This document shows positions 30,054-39,894 of a stretch of 64,000 bases of DNA, piece after piece. Made by a program: the position numbers and the translations under genes. How positions within the stretch are numbered: position 1 is the stretch's first letter; each line of letters begins with the position of its first letter. Under the pieces are notes generated by a model, which saw only the letters and a program-made list of their open reading frames with translations, was not told the DNA's origin and made no database searches. The DNA is from Phycicoccus sp. HDW14 (GTDB lineage Bacteria > Actinomycetota > Actinomycetes > Actinomycetales > Dermatophilaceae). Location: NCBI RefSeq assembly GCF_011383005.1, contig NZ_CP049935.1:3410001-3474000 (forward strand), in the 5' to 3' direction.

Positions 30054-31454
30054 TGGCAGGAGCGACGGCACGACGGGGCAGGGGGGCCAGTGCCTTCCGC
30101 TGCTCCGAGTGCGGGTGGCAGACGGCCAAGTGGGTCGGCCGGTGTGGCGAGTGCCAGGCGTGGGGGTCGGTCGCCGAGGTCGGTGCCGTCAGCGCGCGCA
30201 CGGCCGCCGCGACCACCCTCGAGCGGCCGGCCCTGCCCATCGCCGAGGTCGACGTCACGCACGCCGTGGCCCGCCCCACCGGGGTCGCCGAGTTCGACCG
30301 GGTCCTCGGGGCGGGCTCGTGCCGGGTGCCGTCGTGCTCGTCGCCGGCGAGCCGGGCATCGGCAAGTCCACGCTGCTCCTCGACGTCGCCGGGCGGGCGG
30401 CCCGCTCCGGTGAGCACGGCGAGCGCAAGGTCCTCTACGTCAGCGGCGAGGAGTCCTCGGCCCAGGTCCGGGCCCGTGCCGAGCGCATCGAGGCGATGGC
30501 CCGCAGCCTCTACCTCGCCAGCGAGACCGACCTCGCCACCGTCCTCGGGCAGGTCGAGCAGGTGCAGCCCGAGCTGCTCGTCGTCGACTCCGTGCAGACC
30601 ATCGCGAGCGCCGAGGTCGAGGGGTCGGCCGGCAACGTCACGCAGGTGCGTGAGGTCGCGGCCTCCCTCATCCAGCTCGCCAAGGCCCGCGGCATCGCCG
30701 TGCTGCTCGTCGGGCACGTCACGAAGGACGGCTCGATCGCCGGCCCGCGCGTCCTCGAGCACCTCGTCGACGTCGTCGTCCAGTTCGAGGGCGACCGGCA
30801 CTCGCGGCTGCGGCTCGTGCGCGCCGTGAAGAACCGGTACGGTCCCACCGACGAGGTCGGCTGCTTCGACCTCTCCGACGTCGGCATCGTCGGGCTCGCC
30901 GACCCGAGCGGGCTCTTCCTCTCCGGACGCACCGCCGCGGTGGCCGGCACGTGCGTCACCGTCACGCTCGAGGGCCGCCGGCCGCTGGTCACCGAGGTGC
31001 AGGCCCTCGTCACCGCGTCGTCACTGGCCACACCGCGCCGGGCCACGAGCGGCCTCGACTCCGCGCGGGTCAACATGGTGCTCGCCGTGCTCGACAAGCG
31101 GGCCAGGGCACCGATCGGGTCCAGCGACGCCTACCTCTCGACGGTCGGCGGGGTGCGGCTCGCCGAGCCCGCCGCCGACCTCGCCATCACCCTCGCGCTC
31201 GCCGGGGCCATCACCGACCGGCCGCTGCCCCCGGCACCGTCGCGTTCGGCGAGGTCGGGCTGGCCGGCGAGGTCCGCCCGGTCACCGGCGCGCACCGGCG
31301 GCTCGCCGAGGCCGCCCGGCTCGGCTTCACCCGCGCCGTCGTGCCCACCGGGGTGCTCGGGGCCGGGCCGGTGCCCGAGGGCCTGTCGGTCCTCGAGGTC
31401 GGCACCGTCGCCGAGGCCGTCGGGCGGGCGCTGCACGAGGTCCCCGTCCGCTGA
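30054..31454 (+). CDS. radA: DNA repair protein RadA (two apparent frameshifts)
   Basis: The N-terminal zinc finger ([20 protein letters not shown]), RecA-like Walker A ([14 protein letters not shown]), Walker B (LLVVDSVQT), the [11 protein letters not shown] motif and the C-terminal Lon-like domain are all present, but in three frames. The breaks are in the G run 30308-30311 (EFDRVLGG | GLVPGAVV) and the C run 31228-31232 (DRPLPP | [10 protein letters not shown]). Adding one base at each gives ~466 residues, the usual length. RadA drives branch migration in recombination; the radA-disA pair is conserved and RadA restrains DisA in other bacteria. Confidence 0.95.
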
Positions 31455-31471
31455 CCCGTCGGTCGCCGGGT

Positions 31472-31512
31472 CGAGGTGATGCCGGGCCGTCTCGTGGTGC
31501 GCTGTCACCTCG
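31472..31512 (+). terminator. Weak inverted repeat behind radA
   Basis: CGAGGTGA (31472-31479) pairs perfectly with TCACCTCG (31505-31512) across a 25-base loop, in the 193 bp gap between radA and disA. It could be a weak terminator or a regulatory dyad. A TAGGAT box further down may serve as the -10 of a separate disA promoter. Confidence 0.35.
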
Positions 31513-31647
31513 AACCGGTGGGGGATGCCCACTGCGAGGTCCCGCAGATCGAGACCTCGTCGTGACCGACCGCCCGATAGGATCGCGCCGGACCGGCCCA
31601 CCACCGACGCGTGGGCCCGGGGGCCCGGAACCCGTGAAGGAGGAGGA

Positions 31648-32729
31648 GTGAGCGTGCCGCAGAGCGAGGACGACCTCCTGCGCGCCACCCTCGCAGCGGT
31701 CGCCCCCGGCACCGAGCTGCGCGACGGCCTCGAGCGCATCCTGCGCGGTCGCACCGGCGCCCTCATCGTCCTCGGCCACGACCGGGTCATCGACCAGATC
31801 GCCACCGGCGGCTTCCCCCTCGACATCGAGTTCTCGGCCACCCGCCTGCGTGAGCTCGCGAAGATGGACGGCGGCGTCGTCGTCGACCGCGACGTCACCC
31901 GCATCCTGCGCGCCGCCACCCAGCTGCTGCCGGACGCCGGCATCGAGACCCTCGAGTCCGGCACCCGGCACCGCACCGCCGAGCGCGTCGCCAAGCAGAC
32001 CGGCTTCCCCGTCGTCTCGGTCAGCCAGTCCATGCGCATCATCCAGCTCTACGTGGCCGGCCGGCGTGTCGTCCTCGAGGACTCCAGCGCCATCCTGTCC
32101 CGCGCGAACCAGGCCCTGCAGACCCTCGAGCGCTACAAGTCGCGCCTCGACGAGGTCACCGGCACGCTCTCGGCGCTCGAGATCGAGGACCTCGTCACCG
32201 TCCGCGACGTCGCCAACGTCCTGCAGCGCCTCGAGATGGTCCGGCGGATCAAGGACGAGATCGCCGAGTACGTCGTCCAGCTCGGCACCGACGGGCGCCT
32301 CCTGAGCCTCCAGCTCGAGGAGCTCACCGGCGGCCTGTCCGACGACCTCGGCCTCGTCATCCGCGACTACCTCCCGGAGGCCAAGGCCGGCTTCACCCTC
32401 GACGAGGCGGTCGACAACCTCACGGCCATCGACAGCACCGAGCTGCTCGACCCCGCGGCCGGGCCAAGGCGATGGGCTTCACGGTCGTCGGCGACTCCCT
32501 CGACTCCTCGGTCAGCCCGCTCGGCCACCGGCTGCTCTCGAAGGTGCCGCGGCTGCCGGGCGCGATCGTCGACCGGCTCGTCACCCACTTCGGCAGCCTC
32601 CAGAAGCTGCTCGCGGCGAACATCGACGACCTCATGGACGTCGACGGCGTCGGCGAGGGCCGGGCCCGCCTCGTCCGCGAGGGCCTGAGCCGGCTCGCCG
32701 AGACGAGCATCCTCGAGCGCTACGTCTGA
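31648..32729 (+). CDS. disA: DNA integrity scanning protein DisA, c-di-AMP synthase (one apparent frameshift)
   Basis: GTG start behind AAGGAGG; a second GTG at 31654 is equally possible. The diadenylate cyclase domain has GALIVLGHD, the DGGVVVDRD (DGA-type) motif and [14 protein letters not shown] (RHR motif). A central helical spine follows, then the C-terminal helix-hairpin-helix domain ([20 protein letters not shown]). The frame breaks at the G run 32461-32463 just before [14 protein letters not shown]; one added base gives ~360 residues. It scans DNA for branched structures and makes c-di-AMP, a messenger linked to osmotic and wall control. Confidence 0.95.
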
Positions 32730-32730
32730 C

Positions 32731-33681
32731 GTGCCGCCGCCCGTCCCGGGCCGCGAGGTCCTCCACCGGCGCGTCCTCGACTGGTTCGCCGCCAACGCCC
32801 GGCCCCTCCCGTGGCGCGACCCCACGACGACGCCCTGGGGCGTGCACGTCTCCGAGGTGATGGCCCAGCAGACGCCCGTCGCCCGGGTCGAGCCGGTGTG
32901 GCGGGAGTGGATGGAGCGCTGGCCGACCCCGGCCGCGCTCGCCGCGGCCACCCCCGGCGACGTGGTCCGGGCGTGGGGGCGGCTCGGCTACCCCCGGCGC
33001 GCGCTGCGGCTGCGCGAGGCCGCCGTCGCCGTCGTCGAGCGCCACGGCGGCGAGCTGCCCGCCGACGAGGACGCCCTTCGCGCGCTGCCCGGCGTCGGCA
33101 CCTACACCGCTGCGGCCGTCGCCGCCTTCGCCTTCGGCCGGCGCTCGGTCGTCGTCGACACCAACGTGCGGCGGGTGCTGGCCCGGGCGGTCGAGGGTCG
33201 CGCGCTGGCCTCGCCCTCGCTCACCGCGGCCGAGACCCGGCTGGCCGCCTCGCTCGTCCCCGACGATCCGGCGACCAGCGCGGTCTGGAACGTCGCGGTG
33301 ATGGAGCTGGGCGCCCTGGTCTGTCGCGCCCGGGGCCCGGAGTGCGGGGCCTGCCCCCTCGAGGACGTCTGCGCGTGGGTGGCGGCCGGCAGCCCGCCCG
33401 ACGACGGACCGGCCCGCCGCGGGCAGGCCTGGCACGGCACCGACCGCCAGGTCCGGGGCACGCTCGTCCAGGTGCTGCGCGAGAACGAGCACCCCGTGGC
33501 CCGTCGGCTCCTCGAGGACGAGGTGCTCACCCGGCTGGGCCTGGACGCCCACCGGCACGCGGCCCAGGTCGACCGCTGCCTCGCCTCGCTCGTCGAGGAC
33601 GGCCTCGTCGAGACCGTCCCCGCGGCGGAGGCGCCCGAGGGGGAGGCGCCAGGCGGGGAGGCCGTCCGCCTCCCCGCCTGA
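32731..33681 (+). CDS. mutY: A/G-specific adenine glycosylase
   Basis: 316 residues; GTG one base behind the disA stop, so co-transcribed. The helix-hairpin-helix LPGVGTYTAAAVAAFAFG with the catalytic aspartate of VVVDTNVRRV, the VSEVMAQQTPVARV motif and the Fe-S loop CRARGPECGACPLEDVC (C-x6-C-x2-C-x5-C) identify MutY. The C-terminal part is shorter than the E. coli NUDIX-like domain, as usual in actinobacteria, and ends in an acidic tail. Removes adenine opposite 8-oxoguanine. Confidence 0.95.
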   Translation: MPPPVPGREVLHRRVLDWFAANARPLPWRDPTTTPWGVHVSEVMAQQTPVARVEPVWREWMERWPTPAALAAATPGDVVRAWGRLGYPRRALRLREAAVAVVERHGGELPADEDALRALPGVGTYTAAAVAAFAFGRRSVVVDTNVRRVLARAVEGRALASPSLTAAETRLAASLVPDDPATSAVWNVAVMELGALVCRARGPECGACPLEDVCAWVAAGSPPDDGPARRGQAWHGTDRQVRGTLVQVLRENEHPVARRLLEDEVLTRLGLDAHRHAAQVDRCLASLVEDGLVETVPAAEAPEGEAPGGEAVRLPA

Positions 33682-33694
33682 GCGCCGCCTCCGG

Positions 33695-34572
33695 TCAGGG
33701 CAGGTAGTAGTTCGGGTTCGGCAGCTTGAAGGTGCGGTCGGCGAATCCGCCCTTGAGGTCGCTGTACTGGTCGCCGAAGTTCGCGACGAGGTCGAACCCG
33801 AGCGACTCGATGTGCGCCCGCGTCGCCGCCTTGTAGTGGATGGTCGTGCACTTGCCGCCCGGGTCGCCCGCGCAGGCCTTCTGCAGGTAGTCGGGGTACG
33901 CGGCGACGTCGGGCTTGGTGAACAGGCCGTCCTCGCCGTCCGGCAGCGCGGTCGGCGCGGGGTAGCCGGCGTCGACGCCGATGCCGTCGGCGGTGAGGTT
34001 GCCGAGGGTCGCGGCCTCCTGCGAGGTCGGGCGGCCGGTGAGGAAGAAGACCGCGTAGCCCTGCGCCTTGGCCTTCTTGACCATCTCGACCATGCCCGGG
34101 GTCGCCGGGAACTTCTGGTCGGTGACGTACTGACCGTTGGTCGTCGGGTTGTACGCCCAGTTGCTCGCGATCTCGTAGTTCCACGTGGTCAGGCTGGTGT
34201 CGTCGACGTCGAGGACGATGGCCTTCGCGCCGCGCGCGTGGTGCCCGTCCTCGCGCGAGCTCGAGGAGTGCCCGTGCTCGTGGCCCCGCCCGTCGAGCCA
34301 GCGCGACCCGGCGCGGGCGACCGAGGCCGCCTCCTTGGCGTAGTTGCCGTCGGGGGCGAAGGTGCCGGTGCCCAGGGGGTCGCCGTAGTAGTTGCGCAGC
34401 TGCTGGCGCAGCACGTCGATGTTGGTCACCTGGTCCGCCGAGCGGGGGTGAAGGTCCTGATGGCGGGCTCGGCGGTCGCGGCGTAGGCGACGCCGCCGCC
34501 GACGAGTGCAGCACAGACCAGGGCGGTGGCCGTCGTCGTGCGGCGGGACAGGGAACGGGTGCGGGGCTTCAT
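33695..34572 (-). CDS. Secreted HAD family acid phosphatase (one apparent frameshift)
   Basis: The ATG at 34572 follows AGAGGAGG. The signal peptide (RTTTATALVCAALVGGGVAY, cut near AYA) is in one frame and the enzyme in the next; adding one base in the G run 34444-34448 (+ strand) joins them into ~292 residues. The HAD acid phosphatase signature is AKAIVLDVDDTSLTTWNYE (DxDxT nucleophile), then FFLTGRP and NFGDQYSDLKGGFAD. A His/Ser-rich insert, HEHGHSSSSREDGHH, precedes the first motif and may bind metal. Probably releases phosphate from organic phosphates outside the cell. Confidence 0.9.
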
Positions 34573-34723
34573 CGAGGGGTCCTCCTCTGGTGGCGGGCGG
34601 TGACGGACGGACGCTAGCCCCGGCCCGGCGCCGGTGGCGGCGCAGCGTCGGGCGGGCCGACGCGCGCACTCAGGCGGCTCTCAGACGGTTCGGGCGCCTC
34701 GGACGGGGCTAGGGTCCCCGGGT

Positions 34724-35450
34724 ATGGACATGCTGACGGGGGACCAGATCGCGCAGGCCGGGCTGGCGGACTGGCGCAAGCTGGCCCAGGCCCTTCACTC
34801 CCGCTACCTCACCCCGGACTTCGGCGCCGGCGCCCGGTTCGTCGTCGCCGTCGGCGAGGCCGGGGACGAGCTCGGGCACCATCCCGGGGTGTCCATGGGC
34901 CCGGGGTACGTCGACCTGCGGCTGGTCACCGACGACGCCGTCTACCGCGCCGACGACGGCACCGAGTACGTCGTCCAGTGGCCCACCCAGCAGGACGTCG
35001 ACCTCGCCCGGCGGATCAGCGAGGTCGCAGCCGAGCACGGGCTCGCCGCCGACCCGGCCGCCGTGAGCGTCGTCGAGCTCGGCCTCGACACGGGCGACTC
35101 GGCGGCCATCGCCCCGTTCTGGGCGGCCCTGCTCACGGGCGACGCAGCGGCCCGGGGGCGAGGCACGCCGGGTGACGAGGTCCGTGACGCCTCGGGGCGG
35201 GTGCCGAACCTCTGGTTCGGGGACGCCCCGACGACCAGGGCGCCGGCCAGCGCTTCCACGTCGAGGTCTACGTGCCGCGCGAGGTGGCCCGCGAGCGCAT
35301 CGCGGCGGCGCTCGCCGCGGGAGGCACGGTCGTCGACGACAGCGAGTCACCGGGACTCACCGTGCTCGCCGACCCGGACGGCAACCGGGGGTGCTCTGCG
35401 TCGCCGAACCGCCGGCCGAGCCGCCGGCCGAGCCGCCGCCCGCCGGCTGA
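34724..35450 (+). CDS. Pterin-4a-carbinolamine dehydratase / VOC domain fusion (two apparent frameshifts)
   Basis: The first ~105 residues are a PCD domain with the diagnostic GDELGHHPGV motif. The second part (VSVVELGLDTGDSAAIAPFW ... GQRFHVEVYVPREVARERI ... LADPDGNRG) is a glyoxalase/VOC domain. Breaks at the C run 35226-35229 and the G run 35387-35391 are both repaired by one added base, giving ~242 residues with an AEPPAEPP tail. PCD recycles or dehydrates 4a-hydroxy-tetrahydropterin; the function of the fused VOC domain is unknown, though this architecture recurs in actinobacteria. Confidence 0.85.
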
Positions 35451-35535
35451 CCCCGCCGGCCGACCTCACCGACCGGACCCGCCGAGTGGTGGAACGGCGT
35501 GGCGCGGCGCGACGGCCGCCCGTCACACTGGCCGC

Positions 35536-36125
35536 GTGACCGAGACCGCCCTGCGCCACCGCACCCCGAGGAGCTCGAGGCCTTCCTGCCGACGCTCCTC
35601 GCCGAGAGCCCGCGCGACCACGGCACCCTCGAGCTCGTCGTCCGCCGCCCCGCGCCCTTCGAGCGCGAGGTGCTCGACGAGGGCGAGCTCGACCTCGCCG
35701 AGGGGCTCGTCGGAGACGGCTGGCGGGCCCGCGGCAGCAGCCGCACCCCGGACGGCAGCGCCCACCCCGACATGCAGCTGAACATCATGAGCGCCCGGCT
35801 CGTCGCCTTCCTCGCGGGCGAGCCGGAGCGGCGGGCGCTCGCCGGCGACCAGCTCTACCTCGACCTCGACCTCTCGCACGAGAACCTGCCGGCCGGCACC
35901 CGCCTGGTCATCGGCGACCCCGCCGTGCGTGGTGCCGTCGTCGAGGTCACCCCGGCCCCGCACACCGGCTGCGCGAAGTTCGTCGAGCGCTTCGGCGCCG
36001 AGGCCATGCGCTTCGTCAACGGCGAGGTCGGCCGTCCGCTGCGGCTGCGCGGCCTGGCCGCCCGGGTCGTCGTGCCCGGCCGGGTGCGCCCCGGCGACCG
36101 CGTCACGGTCCAGCGCCCGGCCTGA
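35536..36125 (+). CDS. MOSC domain protein (one apparent frameshift)
   Basis: Starts with a GTG whose first residues (VTETALRHRTP) are separated from the rest by the C run 35564-35567; one added base gives VTETALRHRTPEELEAFLPT and ~196 residues. The MOSC core includes NIMSARLVAFLAG, DQLYLDLDLSHENLPAGTRL and the cysteine motif HTGCAKFVERFGAEA. MOSC domains carry sulfur or bind the molybdenum cofactor; stand-alone forms like this one are poorly characterised and may transfer or detoxify. Followed by a bidirectional hairpin. Confidence 0.88.
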
Positions 36126-36150
36126 GCAACGGCACCGCCACGAGCACGCG

Positions 36151-36186
36151 GAACGGCCCGCCCCCGACGTGGGGGACGGGCCGTTC
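36151..36186. terminator. Bidirectional hairpin between the MOSC and LVIVD genes
   Basis: GAACGGCCCGCCCCC (36151-36165) pairs with GGGGG-A-CGGGCCGTTC (36171-36186), one bulged A, loop GACGT. It lies between two converging stop codons, 25 and 27 bp away, and can serve both strands. Confidence 0.8.
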
Positions 36187-36213
36187 GCGCGTCGTGCGTC
36201 AGCGCCTCAGGCG

Positions 36214-37629
36214 TCAGCGCTTGTAGACCGGCTGCGACTGCGGGTTGAGCTGGTCGAGGTGGACCGACTCGGCCTCCTTGAGCGACTTGTCCTTGAGCTT
36301 GAGGACGTCGAAGCCCTTGACCAGGTCGTTCGAGTAGACGAACCCGTTGTAGTAGTAGCTCGACCACGTGCCGCCGCCGACGAGCGTGGTCTTGCTGATC
36401 GGGCCGCGCTCGAAGTAGCCGATCTCCTTCGGGTTCTCGGAGTCGGTGAACTCCCAGACCGAGGTGCCGCCCTGGTACCAGGACTGGACCATGACGTCGC
36501 GCCCCTCGACCGGCACGAGCGAGCCGTTGTGGGCCACGCAGTTCTCGGTGTTGAACTGGTTGCGCGGGATCTTGTAGTACGACTTGAACGTCAGCTGGTT
36601 GCGCTTGGACAGGTCGTAGATGGCGTTGGCCCCACGGGTCGGGCCGACGGTGGTGTTGCACGTCGCCGCGCCGCCGCCGCCGAGCTCGTCGGTGAAGACG
36701 ACCTTCGTGGCGTCGCTGTTGAAGGTCGCCGAGTGCCAGAACGCGAAGTTCTCGGTGTCGCTCACGCGCTCGACCACCGTGGGCGCCTTCGGGTCCTTGA
36801 CGTCCATGATGATGCCGTCACCCATGCACGCGCCGGCCGCGATGTTCTTCTTGGGGTAGACGGTGATGTCGTGGCAGCCCGTGGTCGCCGAGTAGCCGGC
36901 GCCGGTCGGGCCGGTGCCGCCCGGGTTGCCGCCGTCGGGGAAGAGGTTGGGCGTCGCGACGACCCGCGAGGCGGCCGGGTTCTTCTTCGGCACCTCGACG
37001 ATCGAGATGATGTCGTGCGGCGGCTGGCAGTCGGGGAACGTCGAGTTCGGCGAGTAGCTGGAGACGTAGAGGTAGTCGTTGCCCTTGTTCTTGCCCTTGC
37101 CGGGGAGCAGCGAGTGGGTGTGCGACCCGCACTTGGTCTCGACGGCCTTGAGGTAGCGCGGCGCCGACTTGTTCTTGATGTCGAAGATCTTGATGCCCTC
37201 CCACGACGACTTCTCCGTCGCCGGGGCGCTCGTGCTCGCACAGCTGTCGTCGCTGCGCGAGGAGTCGGTGGACAGGTAGAGCAGGTTGCCGCTGACGGTG
37301 ATGTCGTTCTGCGACCCCGGGCAGCTGACCTGCGCGACCGTCTTGGGACGCTTCGGGTTGGAGATGTCGTAGATGACGAACCCGTTGTAGTTGCCGGCGA
37401 AGGCGTAGGTGTCCTGGAAGGCGATGTCGGACCCGGTGGACCCGGCGAAGCTGCCGACCGGTGGGGTGTTGCTCAGGTGCTGGACGGTCTTGCTGTAGCC
37501 GATCTCGTCGACCTCCAGCTGGGTGCCGGACTTGTTGAGTCCGTCCCCGGCGGAGGCGATGCCGATCCCTCCCATGGCGGTGGCCAGGGCGCTCGCGGCG
37601 GCGACCGCGAGGATGCGTGTGAGTCTCAT
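36214..37629 (-). CDS. Secreted LVIVD-repeat beta-propeller protein
   Basis: 471 residues. Signal peptide 1-27 (RILAVAAASALATAMGG, cut after ASA). The mature part has repeated propeller blades of the LVIVD type: GFVIYDISNPKRPKTVAQV, GIKIFDIKNKSAPRYLKAV, GIIMDVKDPKAPTVVERV and SVWEFTDSENPKEIGYF. Several cysteines (SCPG, DDSCAST, TKCGSH, TGCHD, CNTT, TENCV) suggest disulfides outside the cell. Function is unknown; these proteins resemble secreted scaffold or choice-of-anchor propellers. The gene is divergent from a DUF305 lipoprotein gene, and the AT-richer 150 bp between them carries both promoters. Confidence 0.85.
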   Translation of the reverse strand: MRLTRILAVAAASALATAMGGIGIASAGDGLNKSGTQLEVDEIGYSKTVQHLSNTPPVGSFAGSTGSDIAFQDTYAFAGNYNGFVIYDISNPKRPKTVAQVSCPGSQNDITVSGNLLYLSTDSSRSDDSCASTSAPATEKSSWEGIKIFDIKNKSAPRYLKAVETKCGSHTHSLLPGKGKNKGNDYLYVSSYSPNSTFPDCQPPHDIISIVEVPKKNPAASRVVATPNLFPDGGNPGGTGPTGAGYSATTGCHDITVYPKKNIAAGACMGDGIIMDVKDPKAPTVVERVSDTENFAFWHSATFNSDATKVVFTDELGGGGAATCNTTVGPTRGANAIYDLSKRNQLTFKSYYKIPRNQFNTENCVAHNGSLVPVEGRDVMVQSWYQGGTSVWEFTDSENPKEIGYFERGPISKTTLVGGGTWSSYYYNGFVYSNDLVKGFDVLKLKDKSLKEAESVHLDQLNPQSQPVYKR

Positions 37630-37781
37630 GGGTGACCTCGATCCGTCGGCCGGGCGCGCGTCGAGACGGGTGTGTCGTGCCCGGGCAGGCGTGTGATCCG
37701 GCCACCCTGCCTCACTCAGGAACTTCTCAGAGTATGGGGAGCGTAAAGAATTCCCACAATCGCCATTGCTAGGGTGAATGG

Positions 37782-38479
37782 GTGACCACCCCCCTCCACG
37801 TCCCCGTCCGGCTCCGTCGTGCCGGTGTCGTCGCGGCGGTCGTGGTGGCCCTCGTCGGCTCCGCCGCGTGCACCGCGGGAGGGGGTCCGCGCCCGCCGTC
37901 ACCCCCGCCACGCCCAGCGTGCCGGTGCTCCAGCCGGGGAAGCCCGGCCAGCCCAACGCCACCCTCACCGGGTCGGCGGCGGCCCCGGTCACGACGCCGG
38001 GCATCCGGCCGGGTGACGCCCGGTTCCTCACCGACATGGTCACCCACCACGCGCAGGCGATCGTCATGGTCGATGCCGTCGCGAGCGACCTCACCGACCG
38101 GCAGGTGGCCTCCCTCGCCTCGCGCATCCGCGACGAGCAGCGCCCCGAGATCGACGCCATGGCCGGCTACCTCGAGCAGCGCGGGGCTCCGGTGCCGCCC
38201 GAGGCGACCAACCCCAACCTCGTCGACCACGGGTCGCACTCGATGCCGGGCATGGCCAGCGAGAAGGACCTGCGCGAGCTCGCCGCCGCGACCGGCGCCG
38301 GCGCGGACCGGCTCTTCCTCACCCTGATGATCCGCCACCACGAGGGCGCCCTGACCATGGTCGAGGAGCACGCCCGGCAGGCCGCCGACGAGCGCGTCGA
38401 GGAGATCGCGGCCGACATCAACGTCACCCAGGCCAAGCAGATCGACCAGATGCGCGTGATGCTCGCCCGCCTCGGCTGA
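37782..38479 (+). CDS. DUF305 lipoprotein (one apparent frameshift)
   Basis: The GTG at 37782 begins a lipoprotein signal peptide (VVAAVVVALVGSAAC; lipobox cysteine near residue 30). The frame changes in the G run 37881-37885; one added G links it to SAPAVTPATPSVPVLQPG and the DUF305 domain, ~232 residues in all. The domain has the two ferritin-like histidine motifs DARFLTDMVTHHAQAIVM and LFLTLMIRHHEGALTM. DUF305 proteins are exported helical bundles often linked to copper or other metals; the exact role is not established. Confidence 0.9.
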
Positions 38480-38521
38480 GCCGGACGCCGCGCGGGGCCT
38501 CGCCCGGGGCAGGATGGGCCC

Positions 38522-39349
38522 ATGCCCGAGGGACACACCCTGTTCGCGCTGGCCCGCGACCTGCACGCCGCCTTCGCCGGCACCCGCCCCACCGTCACGA
38601 GCCCGCAGGGCCGCTTCACCGAGGGTGCCGCGCAGCTGAGCGGTCGCGAGCTGGTCGCCGCGACCTCCCGCGGCAAGCATCTGTTCCTCGAGTTCGAGGG
38701 GGAGCGCTGGCTGCACGTGCACCTCGGGCTGATCGGCACCTTCACCATCGACGAGGGGGCCTGGACGGCGGAGGCGCCCGTCGTCGGCGCGGTCCGGGTG
38801 CGGCTGGCCACGCCCCAGCACGTCGCCGACCTGCGCGGACCGACGCTCTGCGCCGTCGAGACCCCCGAGGAGGTCGCGGCGGTCCTCGACCGGCTCGGGC
38901 CCGACCCGCTGCGCCCGGACGCCGACCCCGAGCGCGCCTGGCGACGGATCAGCCGCTCCTCCCGGCCGGTCGCCGAGCTGCTCATGGACCAGGCCGTGCT
39001 GGCCGGCGTCGGCAACGTCTACCGCTCCGAGGTGCTCTTCCGGCACCGGCTCTCGCCGTTCACCGAGGGCCGCCTCGTGCGGAAGGCGTCGTGGCGCCTC
39101 GTCTGGGACGACCTCGTCCGGCTGATGCCGCTCGGGGTCGCGACCGGCCGGATCGTCACGGTGGAGGAGCAGGTGCTCGAGGTCGAGGCGGCGCTGGGTC
39201 GCGGCGAGGTGCCCCGGCTCGAGTCGCGCACCTCGGCCGTCTACAAGCGGGCCGGGGAGCCCTGCGAGGTGTGCGGTTCACGCATCCGCACCCAGGTCGT
39301 CGCCGGCCGCAACCTCTTCTGGTGCGGCCGCTGTCAGCGTCGTCGCTGA
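38522..39349 (+). CDS. Formamidopyrimidine/endonuclease VIII-type DNA glycosylase
   Basis: 275 residues. The start MPEGHTLFALARDL gives the catalytic Pro1-Glu2 of the Fpg/Nei family, and GHT points to the Nei2 subgroup. LMDQAVLAGVGNVYRSEVLF is the helix-two-turn-helix, and the C-terminal zinc finger is CEVCGSRIRTQ ... LFWCGRC. Excises oxidised bases, especially pyrimidines, with AP-lyase activity. Stands 42 bp after the DUF305 gene in the same direction. Confidence 0.93.
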   Translation: MPEGHTLFALARDLHAAFAGTRPTVTSPQGRFTEGAAQLSGRELVAATSRGKHLFLEFEGERWLHVHLGLIGTFTIDEGAWTAEAPVVGAVRVRLATPQHVADLRGPTLCAVETPEEVAAVLDRLGPDPLRPDADPERAWRRISRSSRPVAELLMDQAVLAGVGNVYRSEVLFRHRLSPFTEGRLVRKASWRLVWDDLVRLMPLGVATGRIVTVEEQVLEVEAALGRGEVPRLESRTSAVYKRAGEPCEVCGSRIRTQVVAGRNLFWCGRCQRRR

Positions 39350-39386
39350 CCCGCCACGGCGCCCGTCCGGCTGGTATCCACGGAGG

Positions 39387-39878
39387 ATGACCACCGAGCC
39401 CGACCCGCACGTCCTGGACCCCCAGCACCTGCCGACCCCGTTCAGCGCCGACGAGATCCGGGCGGCCTCACCCGACGGCCGCACGCAGGTGGTGCGCGTC
39501 GAGCCCGCCGGGGCCCCCGCCGCGACCCGCCGGATCGCCTACGCCGAGGCCGGCGCGGAGGGTGCGGTCCAGGTGCGCACACCGCTGGACGCCGACGGCG
39601 AACCGGCCGGCGACCCCGTGCGCGAGGCCGTCGGCTGGGCCGACCTCCAGGCCCACGCGTCCTTCCCGGCCAACCGCACCGTGCGCGAACGGGTCCGGCT
39701 CGAGCACCCGCTCGGCGACCTCGACTGCCTGCGCTACACCGTGACCGACGGGGACGCGGTCGACCACTACTGGTTCGACCTCGCCCGCCCCGGGATGCCG
39801 GTGCTCGTCGAGTCGCGCCGCGGGGCCGACCTCGTCCTCGCGATGACCGTCGTCACCGACGAGGTCCGCCCCGCCTGA
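39387..39878 (+). CDS. Hypothetical protein
   Basis: 163 residues, soluble, no signal peptide, Pro/Glu/Asp-rich start followed by a beta-rich region with RRIAYAEAGAEGAVQVRTP, LDCLRYTVTDGDAVDHYWFD and MPVLVESRRGADLVLAMTVV. This looks like an LppX/outer-membrane-lipoprotein-like antiparallel sheet, but I do not recognise the family. Lies 37 bp behind the glycosylase gene and converges with the next gene 16 bp further on. Confidence 0.7.
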   Translation: MTTEPDPHVLDPQHLPTPFSADEIRAASPDGRTQVVRVEPAGAPAATRRIAYAEAGAEGAVQVRTPLDADGEPAGDPVREAVGWADLQAHASFPANRTVRERVRLEHPLGDLDCLRYTVTDGDAVDHYWFDLARPGMPVLVESRRGADLVLAMTVVTDEVRPA

Positions 39879-39894
39879 GCTCGGGTGACCGGGG

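Noticed and set aside
27475-30801. Minus-strand open frame of about 1,100 codons across rplI, the BCCT gene and radA
   Set aside because: It runs through three recognisable genes and two terminators on the other strand; composition is that of a GC shadow.
23119-32463. True pseudogenes for ponA, ssb, radA and disA
   Set aside because: Downstream sequence after each break keeps full-length, conserved protein in the next frame, and loss of ssb would be lethal.
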